The notes below the pieces were generated by a model. That model ran no database searches. It had not been told where the DNA came from and worked only from the letters and a program-made list of their open reading frames with translations. From NCBI GenBank assembly GCA_000507305.1, contig DF239934.1, positions 1-64,000 of the forward strand: a stretch of DNA of 64,000 nt, given 5' to 3'. Of this stretch, positions 1 through 15,400 are shown one piece after another. Positions within the stretch are counted from its first letter, which is position 1. Every line of letters starts with the position of its first letter. The position numbers and the translations under genes were made by a program. Source of the DNA: Breviolum minutum Mf 1.05b.01 (taxonomy: Eukaryota; Sar; Dinophyceae; Suessiales; Symbiodiniaceae).

Positions 1-186
1 ACTGGAATTTTTGGAGCGCGGATGGCAATGGACCTGGAATTTTTGGAGCGCGGTGCCTAGAATGGACCTGGAATTTTTGGAGCGCGGTGCCTAGAATGGC
101 AATGGACCTGGAATTTTTGGAGCGCGGTGCCTAGAATGCCAATGGACCTGGAATTTTTGGAGCGGGGTGCCTAGAATGCCAATGGG
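1..186. repeat. Tandem repeat, 32-40 bp units
   Basis: Five copies of a unit with core ctggaatttttggagcgcgg start near 2, 34, 68, 108 and 148. Spacing grows from 32 to 40 bases by gain of gcctagaatg and gccaat blocks. The array is cut by the window edge. Confidence 0.95.
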
Positions 187-2595
187 CATTCGGTCGGCTT
201 CTTTTTGTCGCTTGCGAGGTCGGCCTGGCCTTTTCCGTTGAGGGGTCCACTTACCTCGCCAGAACAATCGTTTGTAATGGCAAGTCTTTAAGAACTGAAG
301 GTTCATCTCGTTAACCAAGAAATCCAGTTCCTCAAGGTTATTTTTTTTCGGGGCTCAAAAAGGAATCCGTATTACCCCTAATATCATCCATAGGGATCAG
401 AGCCAGTATTACCAAGTAATGAACCATACTGGCTGGTAAGGTAATTTTGGCTTCCAATGAATCACCCTAAAACAGCTGATGGAAAAACATCCCAAAGAAC
501 CACCGTTTGGATGTATCCCAAAACCCGGACAATAATGGGAGTTCGACTACCAACCTCAACTGGTTATTCCAGGGATTCAACCAACCATCAACGTCGTATC
601 CTCCCATAGACGCACTCCCATATGGAAAAAATCATCTGCCTCTCAGAGACTGCAGCGCCGCAGCCTTGAAATTTGTGGAGATTCAGAATCTGTTTTTTCC
701 AGGAACTAAAAAAATACTGGTTGGCCCTTACTAGGGGAACGGAAGGAAACTGCTACATGATTATCATGGGGATGAAAATTCACTCATTCCCTACTAAAAG
801 CCATGCAGATTATGTCAAGTGTGGTGTAAATTGCCAACAAAAAGGTGATTATATGTGATTTAATAAGTATGGTCCGGTGATTTGATATGCTTACTACTTA
901 CAAATCTGAAGCCAACACAAAGAACATAAGTTGGGTGATTTCATAGTACTGAAACGGACATACATATTGACCAGAATTTTTTCAGTGAAAATAACTCCTA
1001 CCGATTCAGCGAGGTAAAAATATGGACAAATCAAACCTATGCACATTTGCGATTGGAAAGAGGTCCAAACATCTTCCTCCAAAATGGGTATTGAATATCA
1101 TCGTAAAATCATGTAAGAAACTCAAGAGTCTCATATATCATCTTCATGAAAGAAGATCCAAGTCATATGCCACGTTGAAAAACTCCGTATACTGGATGGT
1201 TATCCCGACCTTAATTAGGGAATCCGCAACCAACCACGAAGCAATTTGAAAAATGTGCTCGTCACATTGTATTCCATATCTTTTCCAGGGATTGGGGTTT
1301 AAAATTAAAAAATGGGTCATCCAACTTAGTAAGTGGTTAATGACAATGGTGATCGTTTTTGTCCCCTAAGGATCGGGGTTGTGGGACCCCTTCCAAATGG
1401 CCTCTTCATGGGTTATCAATGGGGGTGATCCGATCACCACTTATCAATTGGGATGATCCTCCAAGTACCCTCCCTAAATCTAACATAGCTCCTGAAAATA
1501 GGTCTTCCCAAATGGTGCGGAAGTCTCCCAACCAACCATATTCAGGGGCGATTTTGTTAGTTTGGACGAATCAAAAAACCAACCTATGTTTCCACCGGAC
1601 TATTCTTGATTGGATTACAGTATCTTGAATTTTGATTCTCTTTGACTCGATTTGTTGGGAGGAATCAAAAAACCAACCTCCAACCAAACTGGCTAGTATA
1701 ATCACCTATAACTGGGTAGTTTTTGACTGGGTAGTATAACTCATCCCCTATATTATATATATATATATACAGAAAGTAGGGACGAATCAAAACAACCAAC
1801 ATCCATCCATCCATCCATCCATCCATCCATCCATCCAACCGCTGAGCTTTCCCAACCCATAGCTAAGGTTGGACCACCCTTCGAAGCACCTCCTGATGTT
1901 CCTGACAGCAACTTGTGAAGCTGCTGAGACCGACCGTTGATGCTTCAGAAATCCGGTGATCATTTGGATGGTGCTAAAACCTTCGTCAAAACAATGGGAT
2001 AAACTACCAACCCTCAAGTGGTTTCTTGTCCAGGATTTCTGAAGCACCAAGAGTATGAAAAAGATTCAACACATTCCAAATGGTCCAACATTTCCCAAAG
2101 GAATTTTAGTATACACCCCCGAAAACTAACGGCTGGAACATGAACATACCCCCAACAGGAAAAAGGAGAAACATCGACCCAAACCACCAATTTTTGCGGT
2201 TCAAAATCTTAGTTAACTTGGGGGGGTATTGAGTGTGATTCAATTTGACTGGCCAGGTGGATTTCTTCAAACCTTGAGCCGACCGGCCATAAACAACAAT
2301 GCCATCGACCCAACTCAGGCCTGACTAGGGGAGTGTTAAAGGCCAAATCGTAAAGGTCTTTATTTCTCGGTTTCGGCGATTGGGGTGCTCAATTGGAGAA
2401 ACAACATGCAAATCAAGAACCTTCATTTTCCTTGTGAAGAGCAATTAAGCAACGAACAAGTATAAATCTCCTGGTTCGTTTTTGTTCACTGACCATGGCC
2501 ATCGCGACATCTCCTAGGATTTTATTCCCAAATTCAAGTCAAACAGCTAAAAGAAGGTTCTTTTCACTGCTCATCAAAAAAAACACGTTTCCAAC
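187..2595. other. Stretch without a recognised gene
   Basis: No exon could be supported. It holds a family-2 element (1313-1465), an (ATCC)n run (1800-1836), half a family-3 element near 2108 and TA-rich tracts. The 3' end of eEFSec should lie here or beyond the window. Confidence 0.6.
1800..1836. repeat. (ATCC)n microsatellite
   Basis: About nine units of atcc. Confidence 0.97.
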
Positions 2596-2667
2596 CTGGA
2601 TAGCCTTTGGTTGCCTCCTTTGCTGGCTCTGTCCTGACAGGTGTGCAAAAAGCGAAAAAGTGGAGGA
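2596..2667 (-). CDS. Possible eEFSec exon, domain III
   Basis: This segment has good splice borders (gctcttcaag|TC and CCAG|gttgga) and reads LHFFAFCTPVRTEPAKEA. The FF could be the strand after 'TVMA' in domain III. The similarity is slight, so placement in this gene is inferred from order alone. Confidence 0.28.
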
Positions 2668-3437
2668 CTTGAAGAGCGAACGAGTTTCTTACTTGATGAC
2701 ATGTTGAGTCGCCCAACCTTTGATGCCAGTTGAGCCACGAAAAAAAACCCTTACTACTTTCCATTGTACTGGTTGGTTAATAAGGATCCTTATAATGGTT
2801 TATTACAATCCCTATATAACTGGGTAGTATAATCCCCTATAAAACCCAACCAACCAGGTTTCTTTTTCATTGCTCAGTTGGGCCCAAATACAATATATAT
2901 ATATATCTTTCACCTTTCGAAAAGAATCTGAATATGAGATCAATTCGGGAGGATTCCCTACAAGATATATATATATATATAATAACTATGAGGTTAATAG
3001 GGTTGCTTCATAATTCACCCAAATGTCATGATATAATTCACCAATTTCGAGCAAGACTGAAACAAAGGGTTACTCTTCCTACCAAAGTCAGCCGGATGAT
3101 TGGAAGATGACCGGATGTAAAGACTAGTTACTACTGTTGATGGCTAAAATCCTGCATCGGTTGAGAGGTAGTTTATTCCAGTATTTACAAGATTATATGT
3201 ATATATGCATATATATATATATATATATCCCAGGTGGTGCATGATTTCTTCCATCAACAGTAGTTTCCAGTATTCTTCAAACCAAAAATTGGCATTTCTC
3301 ATTTACGCCAACCATGGATTTACCTCCGCCACCTCCATCTGGATCAACATATTAAACAAACCGATTAGATCACCAACAAACAAAAGCAGTTGAGTGAGAT
3401 TTTTGATGGGATTGTCATCATCATCATCATCATCATG

Positions 3438-3497
<60 letters not shown>

Positions 3498-6400
3498 TCT
3501 AGCTTGAAAGAAAAGTATTAGCTTTGGATGCTGCGGTCGCCTTGTTTCAACTTGGTAGTCTTTAAAATTTCGCTAAAAGATTGATTCATTGATCCAAAAC
3601 AAAACAAAACACAACCTCGAATAAGCCCAATACAGTCCCATAGTTTCAGCATAATACAGCTGTTGGATCAGACGTTTGTCAATCAACAATGCTAAGCTAG
3701 TTCAAAAATCAGGCATTGAATCACACAAGAAACTGACTAAACAACATCACAAAAACAACCACAAAGATTCGATTGCAAATTCCTACAACTACAGCAGCGT
3801 TTCCACTACAGCCCTTTCCTTGAGCTCGAAGATGTTCCCGTTGTTTGCGGAAAGGGACAAAAGAAATAGGCAGTTGCCATGACCTTAACGGTTGCCAAAG
3901 AACCAGGGACCATGGTTCAGTGAAAACATGGCGCTGTATTTAAAAGGTACTTAGTAACTCCTATTGGAGGGACCCATGATTTCACTGAACCATGATTCTG
4001 GGAAAAAGGGTAACTTATGCCAACCATTCCCAACCCTAAGGTAGGTTTGAGTCGATGAGTTTCCTTCTCATGGGATATGTGATCCTTCGGACATCATTTC
4101 CCAGAAGCCACTGGTTCTGTAGACGAACCAGTGTCACCAGTGCATTTGGTTGTTCATGCTTTTTCTACCCCAAGTGTTCTTGCAGGATTCCGGTTCCGGA
4201 AAAAATTGCGAGTTCCTCTCAAATCATCTACATGTTGAATCATCTGGGTGAATCTTACGCAAGGATTATACCGTGAAAACGTGACATGCGCATAGCACAC
4301 CGTGCATCAAAAAATGGTCACATATTGATTTGGTTCTCATATGAGGTGTTTCCGAAAATAATGGTACCCCCCAAATCATCCATTTTAATAGGGTTTTCCA
4401 TTATAAACCATCCATTTTGGGGTACCCATATATTTGGAAACCCCCATATGAGGTGAACTGGATCTTGAAAAATTCAACATTCATCACTGAGCCAAAGGAC
4501 CATGAAATACACATGAAAAACTCTATATGGGTGTTTCCAAAAATAGGGGGAAACACCCCAAAATGGATGGTTTATAATGAAAAACCCTATTAACATGGAT
4601 GATTTGGGGTGGAAAACCCACTACTTTTCGGAAACATCCATGTTTTTCATACTTTTCATACTGTAATTCCCTTAAGTTTTAAGCCGGTTGGTCATTGTCA
4701 TGAGCCTTTGAAAGAAACTAAGGAATTTAGCACCTTAAGGGCCAAAGGGTTGTCCTTTCAACTGTCGATTCTCAGGTCAACGGATTTTCGGTCTGGTGAT
4801 AGGTGGGATCGGTAGCATCAAATTACCCAATTGGCAGTTTTTCCACTTATATACCAGGTATACATTATTGCCTCCTGGGGGGAGTTTTTTTATCCCTAGG
4901 GAGTATATAATCCCTACCACCTATTACCAGAACCAGAATATCTCTATGATCAGGTGCTATTTTACTCTGCAGGGTGTAAGACCACACAATCAAGTGATAT
5001 TTGTCTTTGCTATGTTAACCGAAACATTCAAACCTCGCAAACTGAGAAGTTTTCTGCCATGTCTCTGAAATTCAGAACCCCCAAACAAGATCCCATAAAG
5101 AACCCCACAGTTCAAGGAAACCCAACACTTCAAAACTTGAAGACACACTGAATCATGTAACAGACAAAGGGATCTGGCCAAATGAAATAATATTTCACCA
5201 ACCTAGGTTTCCCACGAAATAAGGGGATTTCCTTTCCCCAGCTACATTTTGGGGTGAGGTCGTGTGAGGTCGCTGTAATTCGACCGGATCTACGTTTTAC
5301 TTTGGCAAAGCACTTTAGTGCCTTGAGTAAAAGGTAAGATGGCCAGAAAACTGCTGTGAAGATCTGTGAAGTGTGAACCCATCTCAAAAATAAAGTATCA
5401 GCTGCCCCAAAAAAGAGCAAACCGGTTTGAAAGGCCAAACAAACCTACCAACCAACTACAGTGACATCGTATTCCTCATGCGATTACTGACACAATCAGA
5501 TTTGCACACCTCTTCCCCATCATTTGGCACCTCAAAACGCTGTTTTTTTGGTTGGTTGGAAAAAATCATTAGATACACAGACTGTTTCTATGCTTTTTTA
5601 GGGAGAACCCATCTCCTTTTAAACAGGCCAGATCCGACTTTAAGGAGCATCACACCTTGCTGTTCTTAAAAATGTTTTGTAGTTGAAAGTATCTCTAAGA
5701 CCTGCTGTTCACAGAAGATTTTCCACAGTTGTGACGATTCGAGGCATGGCTTAGTTGCTCAGATTTCTGCCTTTGCGTTTTCACCTTGAGACGCCCGGCA
5801 GTTTGGTGCCCTAAAGTTACATGGAACTTGGACTTGGTGGTTGCAGTACCTTAGGGCGCGGATGATGAATTTCAGATCAAGTTGAAGCAAATGGTAACGC
5901 GAAATTTGTACCAAAATAAATCAAAACACATAGAGGAGGGCATTTCAATTACACAAATTACATGCAAATATTCAACTAGTTGGTGGTTTCAACCCCTTTG
6001 AAAAATATGCTCGTCAAATTGGATCATTTCCCCAAACAGGGATGAAACATTTAAAATATTTGAAACCACCAGCTAGATAGAGGAGGGCATTTCAATTACA
6101 CAAATTCCATGCAAATTTTCAACTAGTTGGTGGTTTCAACCCCTTTGAAAAATATGCTCGTCAAATTGGATCATTTCCCCAAACAGGGATGAAACATTTA
6201 AAATATTTGAAACCACCAGCTAGATAGAGGAGGGCATTTTCAATTACACAAATTCCATGCAAATTTTCAACTAGTTGGTGGTTTCAACCCCTTTGAAAAA
6301 TATGCTCGTCAAATTGGATCATTTCCCCAAACAGGGATGAAACATTTAAAATATTTGAAACCACCAGCTAGATAGAGGAGGGCATTTTCAATTACACAAA

Positions 6401-9400
6401 TTCCATGCAAATTTTCAACTAGTTGGTGGTTTCAACCCCTTTGAAAAATATGCTCGTCAAATTGGATCATTTCCCCAAACAGGGATGAAACATTTAAAAT
6501 ATTTGAAACCACCAGCTAGATAGAGGAGGGCATTTTCAATTACACAAATTTCATGCAAATATTCAAGGTAAAAACTATTCCGGGGGAACTCTCCCAGCCC
6601 GGGTATGTATAAGAACCTTCTAAGAGAACCCCAACATACCCCTGGAGCATACCCCACGCCTCCCCAAACCCCCAAATGAAAGGAATTCCTTCATAAACTG
6701 TTGGTTCTGGGTCTGGGGTATGTTCCAGGGGTATGTTGGCAAATTCTTGGAAACCTTCAACTTTTACCTAACTGGAAGATTGCCTTGGAACCTCGGATGC
6801 GACGTTTCGGTACCCTCCCTGAAACTAACAGTTCGAATGGCGATGGAAAAAAATGGGGCAAACAAAGGCCCCCAAAAAGAAATTGCATGCATTTACGTCT
6901 TCCAACTATATGAATTTTCGGGGGGCGGGCTGTTTTTGTTTCTGGGAGGGTATGATTCCTGACTGAAAGGATCATGGCCACATGATTCATAGTCCTCGTA
7001 TAAATCAATCTTATGGATGTAGATATGTAGATGTGTAGGGCATTGTCATAGCTACTACAGGAGCAGTCTGAGTCTATAAGCTGAACATTCGTGACCATGG
7101 AAATGTTTGCTTGATGTGGTGCCTTAGCGCAGCAACTAGTTGGTGGTTGAACCACAAAAATGTGAAAAACATGAAAAACATATGTGGAGTTTTGAAATTT
7201 GCATCATGTTGCCGAAGGGTTAAAACTAAAGATGATTGCAACCACCAACTAGTTTGCTATTTCACCATGCATTTTTTGCTTTTCATAGAAGAGGCTGCAA
7301 ATCACCAACTGTTCCCAGCAATTTTCACACGGAGGTCAAAGAAGGTCTCACAAAATTCAAGTCTGTGGTAGTTGTGGTAGTTGCTGGTTTCAACCAAACC
7401 AGGTCAAAAAGCTATTGCAATTAGATAAAATCAGACCATTTCCCCATGGAAGTAAAAAATAGTTAAAGTCTCCAACAAAAAAATCAAAGATGCTTAGTAA
7501 TGGCTGGTTTCAATTGACTTGTAATGTATATATCCAAATTGAAATTATTCCCCAAGGAACGAAACTAAAGAGAAACCATGAAACAAAAAACTATGAAATC
7601 GCAAAGCCGAGCGTCTCTTGAAGTAGTTGATCTTATCGACGACGCACACAGCGGCATCCTCAGTTTGTGTAGGTCAACACAAAAATCCGGAGAGTCATGA
7701 CATCCCCTATACACCCCCGAAGTTTAACATAGAACCTGAAAATGATGGTTTGGAAGATGATTTTCCTTTTCCAGGGGTGTATTCTCAGGTTCCATGTTAA
7801 ACTTTAGGGGTGTACCTCCAATAGCAAAATCATTGATACCCATAGGATCCATGGTTATATTTACCAACCTGGAGAAAGATCAAGCTTCAACGATTGATCA
7901 TACCTTTTCTGCCCGTAGTATTGAGATGTTTTTGAAGTCGGTGTTCGAGTCGACAAAGGGTAGATCCATTTTGACACATCTGTTCCCATGGAAGGATCCA
8001 TGGGACTGGTATATTTAGCTACATGAATGGTTGATTTTTTTAGCGTAAATGTAGGTAAAATATACCAGTCCCATGGATCCTATGGGTGTTCAAACACCTT
8101 CAAAACAACCTTTACTAAAATGATCAAATAATCACAGATTCCGGTTATTTCAACGCTGAGATACCTCGTGGATATCCCCATTGTCAAAATAGAAGACCCA
8201 TTGTGAAGTAGGAAATGTCTTACTGAGAGGCGGTTCGTAGCTGCAGCATATTTCCAAAGATCTCAGCTCAACTTAGTTGTGAAAACCTACCATCTACACC
8301 CCTGAAAACTAACGGCTGGATACCCAAAACGATGGCTTGGAAAAGGTGGACTCCCTTCAAAACAATAATTGTTGCTATCTATGTTGGATTTCTGGGGTGT
8401 AATGAGATCAAAGAACATATTATCCATCAAAGATTGAAAGAATGTAAAAACAATGAATCACCGTTTGTATTTAACAATAAATCCAACGATTTCTCACATC
8501 CCTCACATCCCTCAGAAGTCGTGTATAAAAGGATCACATCACGAATTTCTTCGTCCAAATCATCCACATGACTTCTGTATCAACACCAAAAAAAAACCTG
8601 GAACTCATAGGGGTGTTTCCAAAAAAATACGGGTACCCCAATATGGATGGTGAAAATCATGGAAAACCCTATTAAACCCTATTAGAATGGATGATTGGGG
8701 GGGAAATCCCACTATTTTTCGGAATCATCCATAGAGAGAACCAAGAAACAATCATTGGTACTGGATACTTCTCGCCCAGAACAATCCCACGCTCAAGTTC
8801 CTGGCTGTTGCCGGTCATATCGGCACATCGCTTGTTGCAAGGAGAGGATGATGTAATGAACATTCCCTAAATTGTAAAGGTGTATATGGAAAACACATAT
8901 ATGATGTATATACACGTATCTTCCCAAATTACTATAATTCCTAAACTTGAATTAAGGGAATTTTGGGAAGATTCCCCCTTACTAAACCACCTTGTGGGGT
9001 GACCTCGGCTGAGGTCGCTATAATTTGCCAGTACATATATATATATATGTATATATATATATGTATGTATATAATATATATATATATATGTAGAGAGAGA
9101 GAGAGAATGTATACATCCTGGTCCCTTTTCTTGAAACATCCCGGACTAGAAGCTATACATCATTGCTTCAGATTCCATCTGAAACATCAGATCACATTGG
9201 AGAATCTATAATAATTGGTGAATTGCGAGGATTTCCATTGGAATCTAAACATTTCTTTGTTGACAGGGAAACATTGTCCACATCAAAAAATCAGCTCTCC
9301 TTTCATTCCTTAAGCACTTTTTGGGAAACATGCATACTTTCCCCGACACGTGTGTCCCAATGACCGACCAGTTGGCCTTCGTGACACTGTAAAAACTCCA

Positions 9401-12400
9401 GAATCGTATAGACTAAAGTACCTCTACAAACTACAAGCCTAAGGATCACAGAGTACCCCTAGCAGTTCCGTTTTCCTCCCTGAATTTCCCCCTTTGGTTA
9501 TTTCGTGTGTCTAGTCCCCAAGCACTCCAGGGATTTTTTGCAAAAAGTTCTGTTTGGACACGGAGTTGGCTGTAAAAAAGGTTGAACAAAAACTTGTTCA
9601 CTGTGAGAATCAACTCAGTGTCTTGATGGATATTGGCAGAATGTCCCATGGAATCCATTGCCTATGATGATGTAGTTGATGATGAGAGATGATGCTAAGC
9701 AAAGTTTTCTTTTCTCTTTGTTTTGTTTTAAAAAATTGCAAGGAGTTTTACTTAGTAGGATAATCCCTTAGATCGGTAGTAACACTCCCCACATCCGTAG
9801 TAACAGATTTCCCTTTGCCGACATTTTCTGTAGGAATTTCCCTTTGCCCTAAGTAGGAATGCAGCATTCCCTTCCGCGAGATCAGAGTGAAATCCACCGG
9901 CGATTTTCCTTGGCATCTAAAGCTGCAACGCACATAGCAACACGATCGCCTCACGCGTGAAAGGTTGCAGGCTGCGCCACGTGGTGAAGTTTTTTTTTCA
10001 ATTACTTATCTCAAGAGTTCCATTTGTTGAAGTTAATTTTAAGTAAGTCACAAATATCTTCTAAAAGGACATGGTAATATACACATCTTGGAAGAATCCA
10101 TAGATTTCTGAGTCAAATTCATGATTCTATTTCTGGAGTAAAAATTGAAATGTCGTAAAAATGGTCTACCTGTCTAACTTTCATTGCTATGTTAGATTAA
10201 CAAAAAGGTAATTGCAGAACGGCTGGGTTTTCATACGGGATCCACATGTCACTCATGAGGAATTTCATACCTGGGCAGCATTAACAATGACCACCAGCAA
10301 AATTTTCATGAGCAACGTGAAAAAAAACCTTGGCTGACATTCCATGAAATCCTGATTGATTGAAGGGGAATCCTCACAATGGCCTATTGTAATCTACATA
10401 TAACTGGGCAGTAAAATCCCCTGCATACAGCAATTGAACAGAGTTTCGGTCACTGCTCACATGTTGACTAGATTTCTTATCAAACTTGAACTGCCACTGT
10501 TAGTGGGTGATGGAACATTCAGAAATACAAACATGTATGACAGGATTTAACTAGGACTCTTCAAGTCTTACAAAGATCCTAAGATCTTGTTATTTCAAGC
10601 TTGTTTTTTTTGGCTGAATGAAAACACATGAGTGCAGGAATACAAGGGACCAACACTAATATGGAACTCAATAAATTCAGGATGATCTTCAGATTCCAGC
10701 GACTAGTTGTGGGATGAATGAAACTCATCTTCCAAACCCTATGTTTCAATTGCAGAATCTAATTTCCAAGGTGGCTTGGGCGTGCCCCGGTGGAAAATTC
10801 TCAACAAAAATCGTTTTTTTTTTTCGTTGCCAGCACCTATAGCAAACCTCCGAAACGACGATTTTTAGGGGATGTGTTTATTCACGGCATCTTAAACCCC
10901 TAAGGTTGCCCACCTTGCATGGCCTCTGTTACCGGCTGCCGAAACATCCTGAGCGATAAGACTGACGGGAGATGAGTGATACTCAAATGGGGAATACCTG
11001 TGAACTGGTGTAGGCTTTGCCCAGCAACAGTCATGCAGATGTTTCTACAACCAGGCCCATTAGATTTTTTTGACATACTCATACACCACTCATTCGCATA
11101 TTCAACGGTGGTCAACAGTTCTGAGTGTCACAAATCATTGTTTTTTTTTTTAGCTGTGATCTTGATGACCCTGATGTCTATTTCAGGCTGGAAGGCCTGA
11201 AGGTCTTCCTCAAGCCGTCAAAACAATGGAGATTAGTCCCGATTTCAACCAACAAAAACGAGGCGCTCAACAAACTCAGGCACAAGTGCCCATCCCATGA
11301 AATTCAAAGTAGTCAACAAAAACAGAAAGTTACAATGCCATGATAAATGATAACCATGACTTTTACATTGTTATGAAGTGAGAGGACTTTTGATGAACGA
11401 ACTGAGTAAGGGCATTTTGATCTTTCAACCGGGATCATGTACCTCAGAACCATTCAACAAAAACAAAGGCCTGAATTTTCATCACCTGTTGTTCTTCCAC
11501 AAAATACACATCTAAGAATATCAAATATCATTCTTCTCAGCATCATATACATTTCACATTGCTCCCCAAAGGATTTTCCGTACCCTTATAACTCTCTTAC
11601 ACAAAAGACACACACCAGTTTCGCTGGTCATGTATCAGGTGATAGGCCCGACTTTGTCAACCGAGTTGCTGCAAACTTCGAACCTTCTTCCCTTTGCCCG
11701 CCTGCAAAAAAACGTGGTTCCGAAACAGGAGCAAAGTGGGATGGGTTTTCACACTGTAGACTACCACTTAGTAACGGATCATCCCAATTAGTAAGTGGAT
11801 AGGATTGATCACCCCCATTTGTAAGTTATGAAGTTCGGCCATTTGGAAGGGGAACTGAACAACCCCAGGAATTCGGGACTTAGGATCACCATGTGTTATT
11901 ACTGTAACCACTTACATATGAGATGATCCTCCAAGCAGGCTGTGCAATTGCGCTTGGGCTTAAACCTTTCATCATCATACAGCAATTCAACAGTTTTCTT
12001 GCAAGAAACAACAAGAGAATACAAGAGAACAGATCAAACACTTGATTAGGAACTCACGTGGAGACAATAATAGAACAACCAACAACCTGTGGTTCTATCT
12101 AAATCATCACACCAACATTTAGAAGCTTGTAAGTCAAAAACATTTCGATAGTATCAGCTTCCATGGTGGAAGTAAGTCCAAATAGGATTCTCCTCTAGTT
12201 CAAAACAATATGAAGGAAAAGACATCTTATAAACATCTTAAATGCAAATACCCCCCCCGAAACCTAACATGACGATGGAACATGGACCATGAATGAAGAT
12301 GTACTTCCCATTGCACATGGGGATTTTTTCCAGCCAGTCATGTTAGTTTTTAGGGGTGTATAACCATTGATTGTGTATCACCTGTTACCCTCCCTGAAAC

Positions 12401-15400
12401 TGATATAGCACGTGAAAGTGGATGGTTGGAAGATGAGTTTCCTTTGGGGCCCAGCCTATTTTCAGGGTTCTTGCCAGAATAAGACACCGACAACTTGTAG
12501 TGTATTGTGTTTATGTTAGGTGTCATAGGCCCATAGGCTAATAGGCTAAAAATCAGATGTTATTTCCTTGCGTTCGGAAGGCTAAAAAGCACCGACAACT
12601 TCAGCTTCCGGCTTTGGTACCTCACCCATCTGTGGTACGACGATGCCCATCTGTGGCTTCACTGATCCGCTGAGCACCGTACCTGCCAAGGTGAAGATTT
12701 TCCCCCCCCCCAAAAAAAAAAACGCCTGAAACAAAACCACCCCACCACCATAAATCGGTTCAGTAAGTACGGCTTGAACTCTTTTTGATCAAGATTTTTC
12801 ATCGATTTTCCGAAATCTACTTGGATTTCGAAAAGTCAAAATGAAAAAAAACAACTGATTTTCAAGATTTGATTTTTGCTGTGTGTTTTCTTTTTATATT
12901 CAGGGGAATCTAAGGCTACCCCCCCCCACCTGCCACCCCCACCACCCTTGAAATAAGGCCCATCTCATCTGGCACCTGTGAGAACAGTGCCTTGTCCCTT
13001 AATGGCAAAGGCGTGATCAAAGGCGAACCTGGCATCTGTTGGCGCGTTAGAACATGTTTAAGAACAGAACGCCCACCAATATGGATGTTTCCGAAAATAA
13101 GGGTACCCCCAAATCATCCATTTTAACAGGGTTTTCCATTATAAACCATCCATTTTGGAGTACCCCTATTTTTGGAAACACCCATATATTTGGAGTTTGT
13201 TCAAAAAGAATGGTTGATTTCACCGTACCAACTGGTAGGGAAAAGAATGGTTGATTTCACGGTACCAAAAGAAGGATGACAAGTTTTCGAAGTAAAAATT
13301 CCCTGGCATGGCGAGTTAATCAGTTCACCTTCAAGGTGACACTACACCAAAAAACACGATCTGAATCAATCCCTACGTTTCGTCGAACTTCACTGAACAG
13401 TGATATTTTTGAGAGGGTAGGCCATAGGCTAGGATATACGATGGAGGGGGTGGACGCAAGGACGATAAAGGGTCTATGTAGAATTGTTTATTGTTTAAAT
13501 AAATGCCAAGGGTCAGGTTTCTCGCAGAAACGAGAAGTTTCCATGGCTAAAACCAATAGAACTCCTAGACCTCCTACAACAACGCCTCCAACAAAAAAAC
13601 CGAGAGGTGTAACATCTATATAGCTTACTGTTCGCTTGTTTGCTGTATCAAAGTTTCGGTTCGAATCTCATTCTAACTCAAAGACTCAATGGAGGGATGC
13701 ATATACTGCAAAGGATTCGACAAATCTTCGTCAGACAATGGGTTTGATGAGCCAGTCTTATCATTCTTCTATGAGAAATCATGTTCATCAGTATCCATCG
13801 CTTTTGCCGTAGTCACCATCACCATCGCAATCGCTGCTATCACTACCATGACATACTAGCAAATAATACTAGCTAGTACATTCTAGTACTAGTACGAAAG
13901 ACTATATAATATAAATATTGCGAAACATCATCATCAACATCATCGACATCATCATGTACATCGCTTCTCTTACATCCTTCCTCACCAAACATGTCAATTT
14001 CATCCAATGAAGACTCAGTTTGTTCTTGGAGATCCAGACATAAACGGCCCAGAGGGATCACGTTGAGGAATAGCCAAGGTATTCTTGATGACCTCCAGCT
14101 CACAGCAAACAAAACACTTACCAATGATAGGCTCAAATTTAGGACAAATAATGCTGTGAAAGGCATGTTTTTCGGATTTCCAAACCACCTACCCTCCGGT
14201 AAACTTGCATAACCATATTAACCATGGAAAATCCTCCATTATTATTCGAGCGGCAAACACCATCCAAAATGGTGGACTTTCCTTGGCGAACTGCTAGGTA
14301 AAACCGGAGGGTATTTTTGGTAAAAACGTCCAACAAAAATCGTGTATCTCCAACAAAAAAAGACAGATTTGTTGACATTCCATGTATACATCCCGTCTCA
14401 AACGACCCTTTGTTTGACTGTGTGCCATGCCAGTACAACAGCAACCCCGATGTCCCATGAAATGGATCGACATGGACGACAGGGGTCATTATATTACCAA
14501 CCCAAACAAAGCACTATTAGAGGAAATCCCTCAAAATTACTATCTCATAGGATCCATGGCACTGGTATATTTCCCTACATTTAGTGTGCTACATGTAGGG
14601 AAATATACCCATGGATCCTACCCAGGTTGCCCATGGATGCCTGGGCCTTGATTTCCCCCCAAGATGGATCCCATGGATCCCATTTGACCCTTTGCTGAAG
14701 CTCAGCTGTTATGAATCCAGGAGGCTGAAATCAAATCATCAGCACCCAGAGGATCAGCACCATCCTCAAGTTCACTGTTTCGGTTTCAGGATGAAGGGAT
14801 TTTCGGGCTAAAACCCCGTGACTGCCCTGAAGGATCCCAAAGGACCCCTCCAAAATGGAAAGGGGTGAACGAACCTGTATGTATGACGCAGGGTTCGGTT
14901 TAGGTCCTCAAAAATGACGCCAGGCCTTTGAGGGTCCTTAGGAGATCCTTAGGGTGTTAAGACTCCCGAAAAAATCATGAAGCCCTTGGAACTTGAAAAT
15001 GAATCTTCTCAAATGAATTTCAGGTGAGTACATTAGCTTCAGGGAAGGTATATATTGGCAATTTGCATTCAACCAATTCATTCTATAGAAATTTCAACAT
15101 CTTGTATGTTTGCCGTGTCCAGCATGTTTGGCCATTTTGTTTTTAGGATATTCGAACTAAAAACCGCACCGATGAAATTGGATGCCTCGGTACCTCAGGG
15201 GTTTATAGCTTGTTAGGGGTCATCCCATTTAGTAAGTGGTTAGTAAACATGGTAATCGTAAGTCCCCTAAGGATCGGGTTGTTCCCCTTCCAAATGGCAA
15301 AGATTGGCTTACAAATGGGGGTGATCCTAACCACTTACTAGGTGCTGACTGATCCTCCAAGAGCCGCCATTGAATGTGTCGGGGGTTGGATTCTTGATCC

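Noticed and set aside
5931..6567. CRISPR-like array
   Set aside because: Repeats are 147 bp with identical spacers, in eukaryotic DNA, and the repeat is a MITE.
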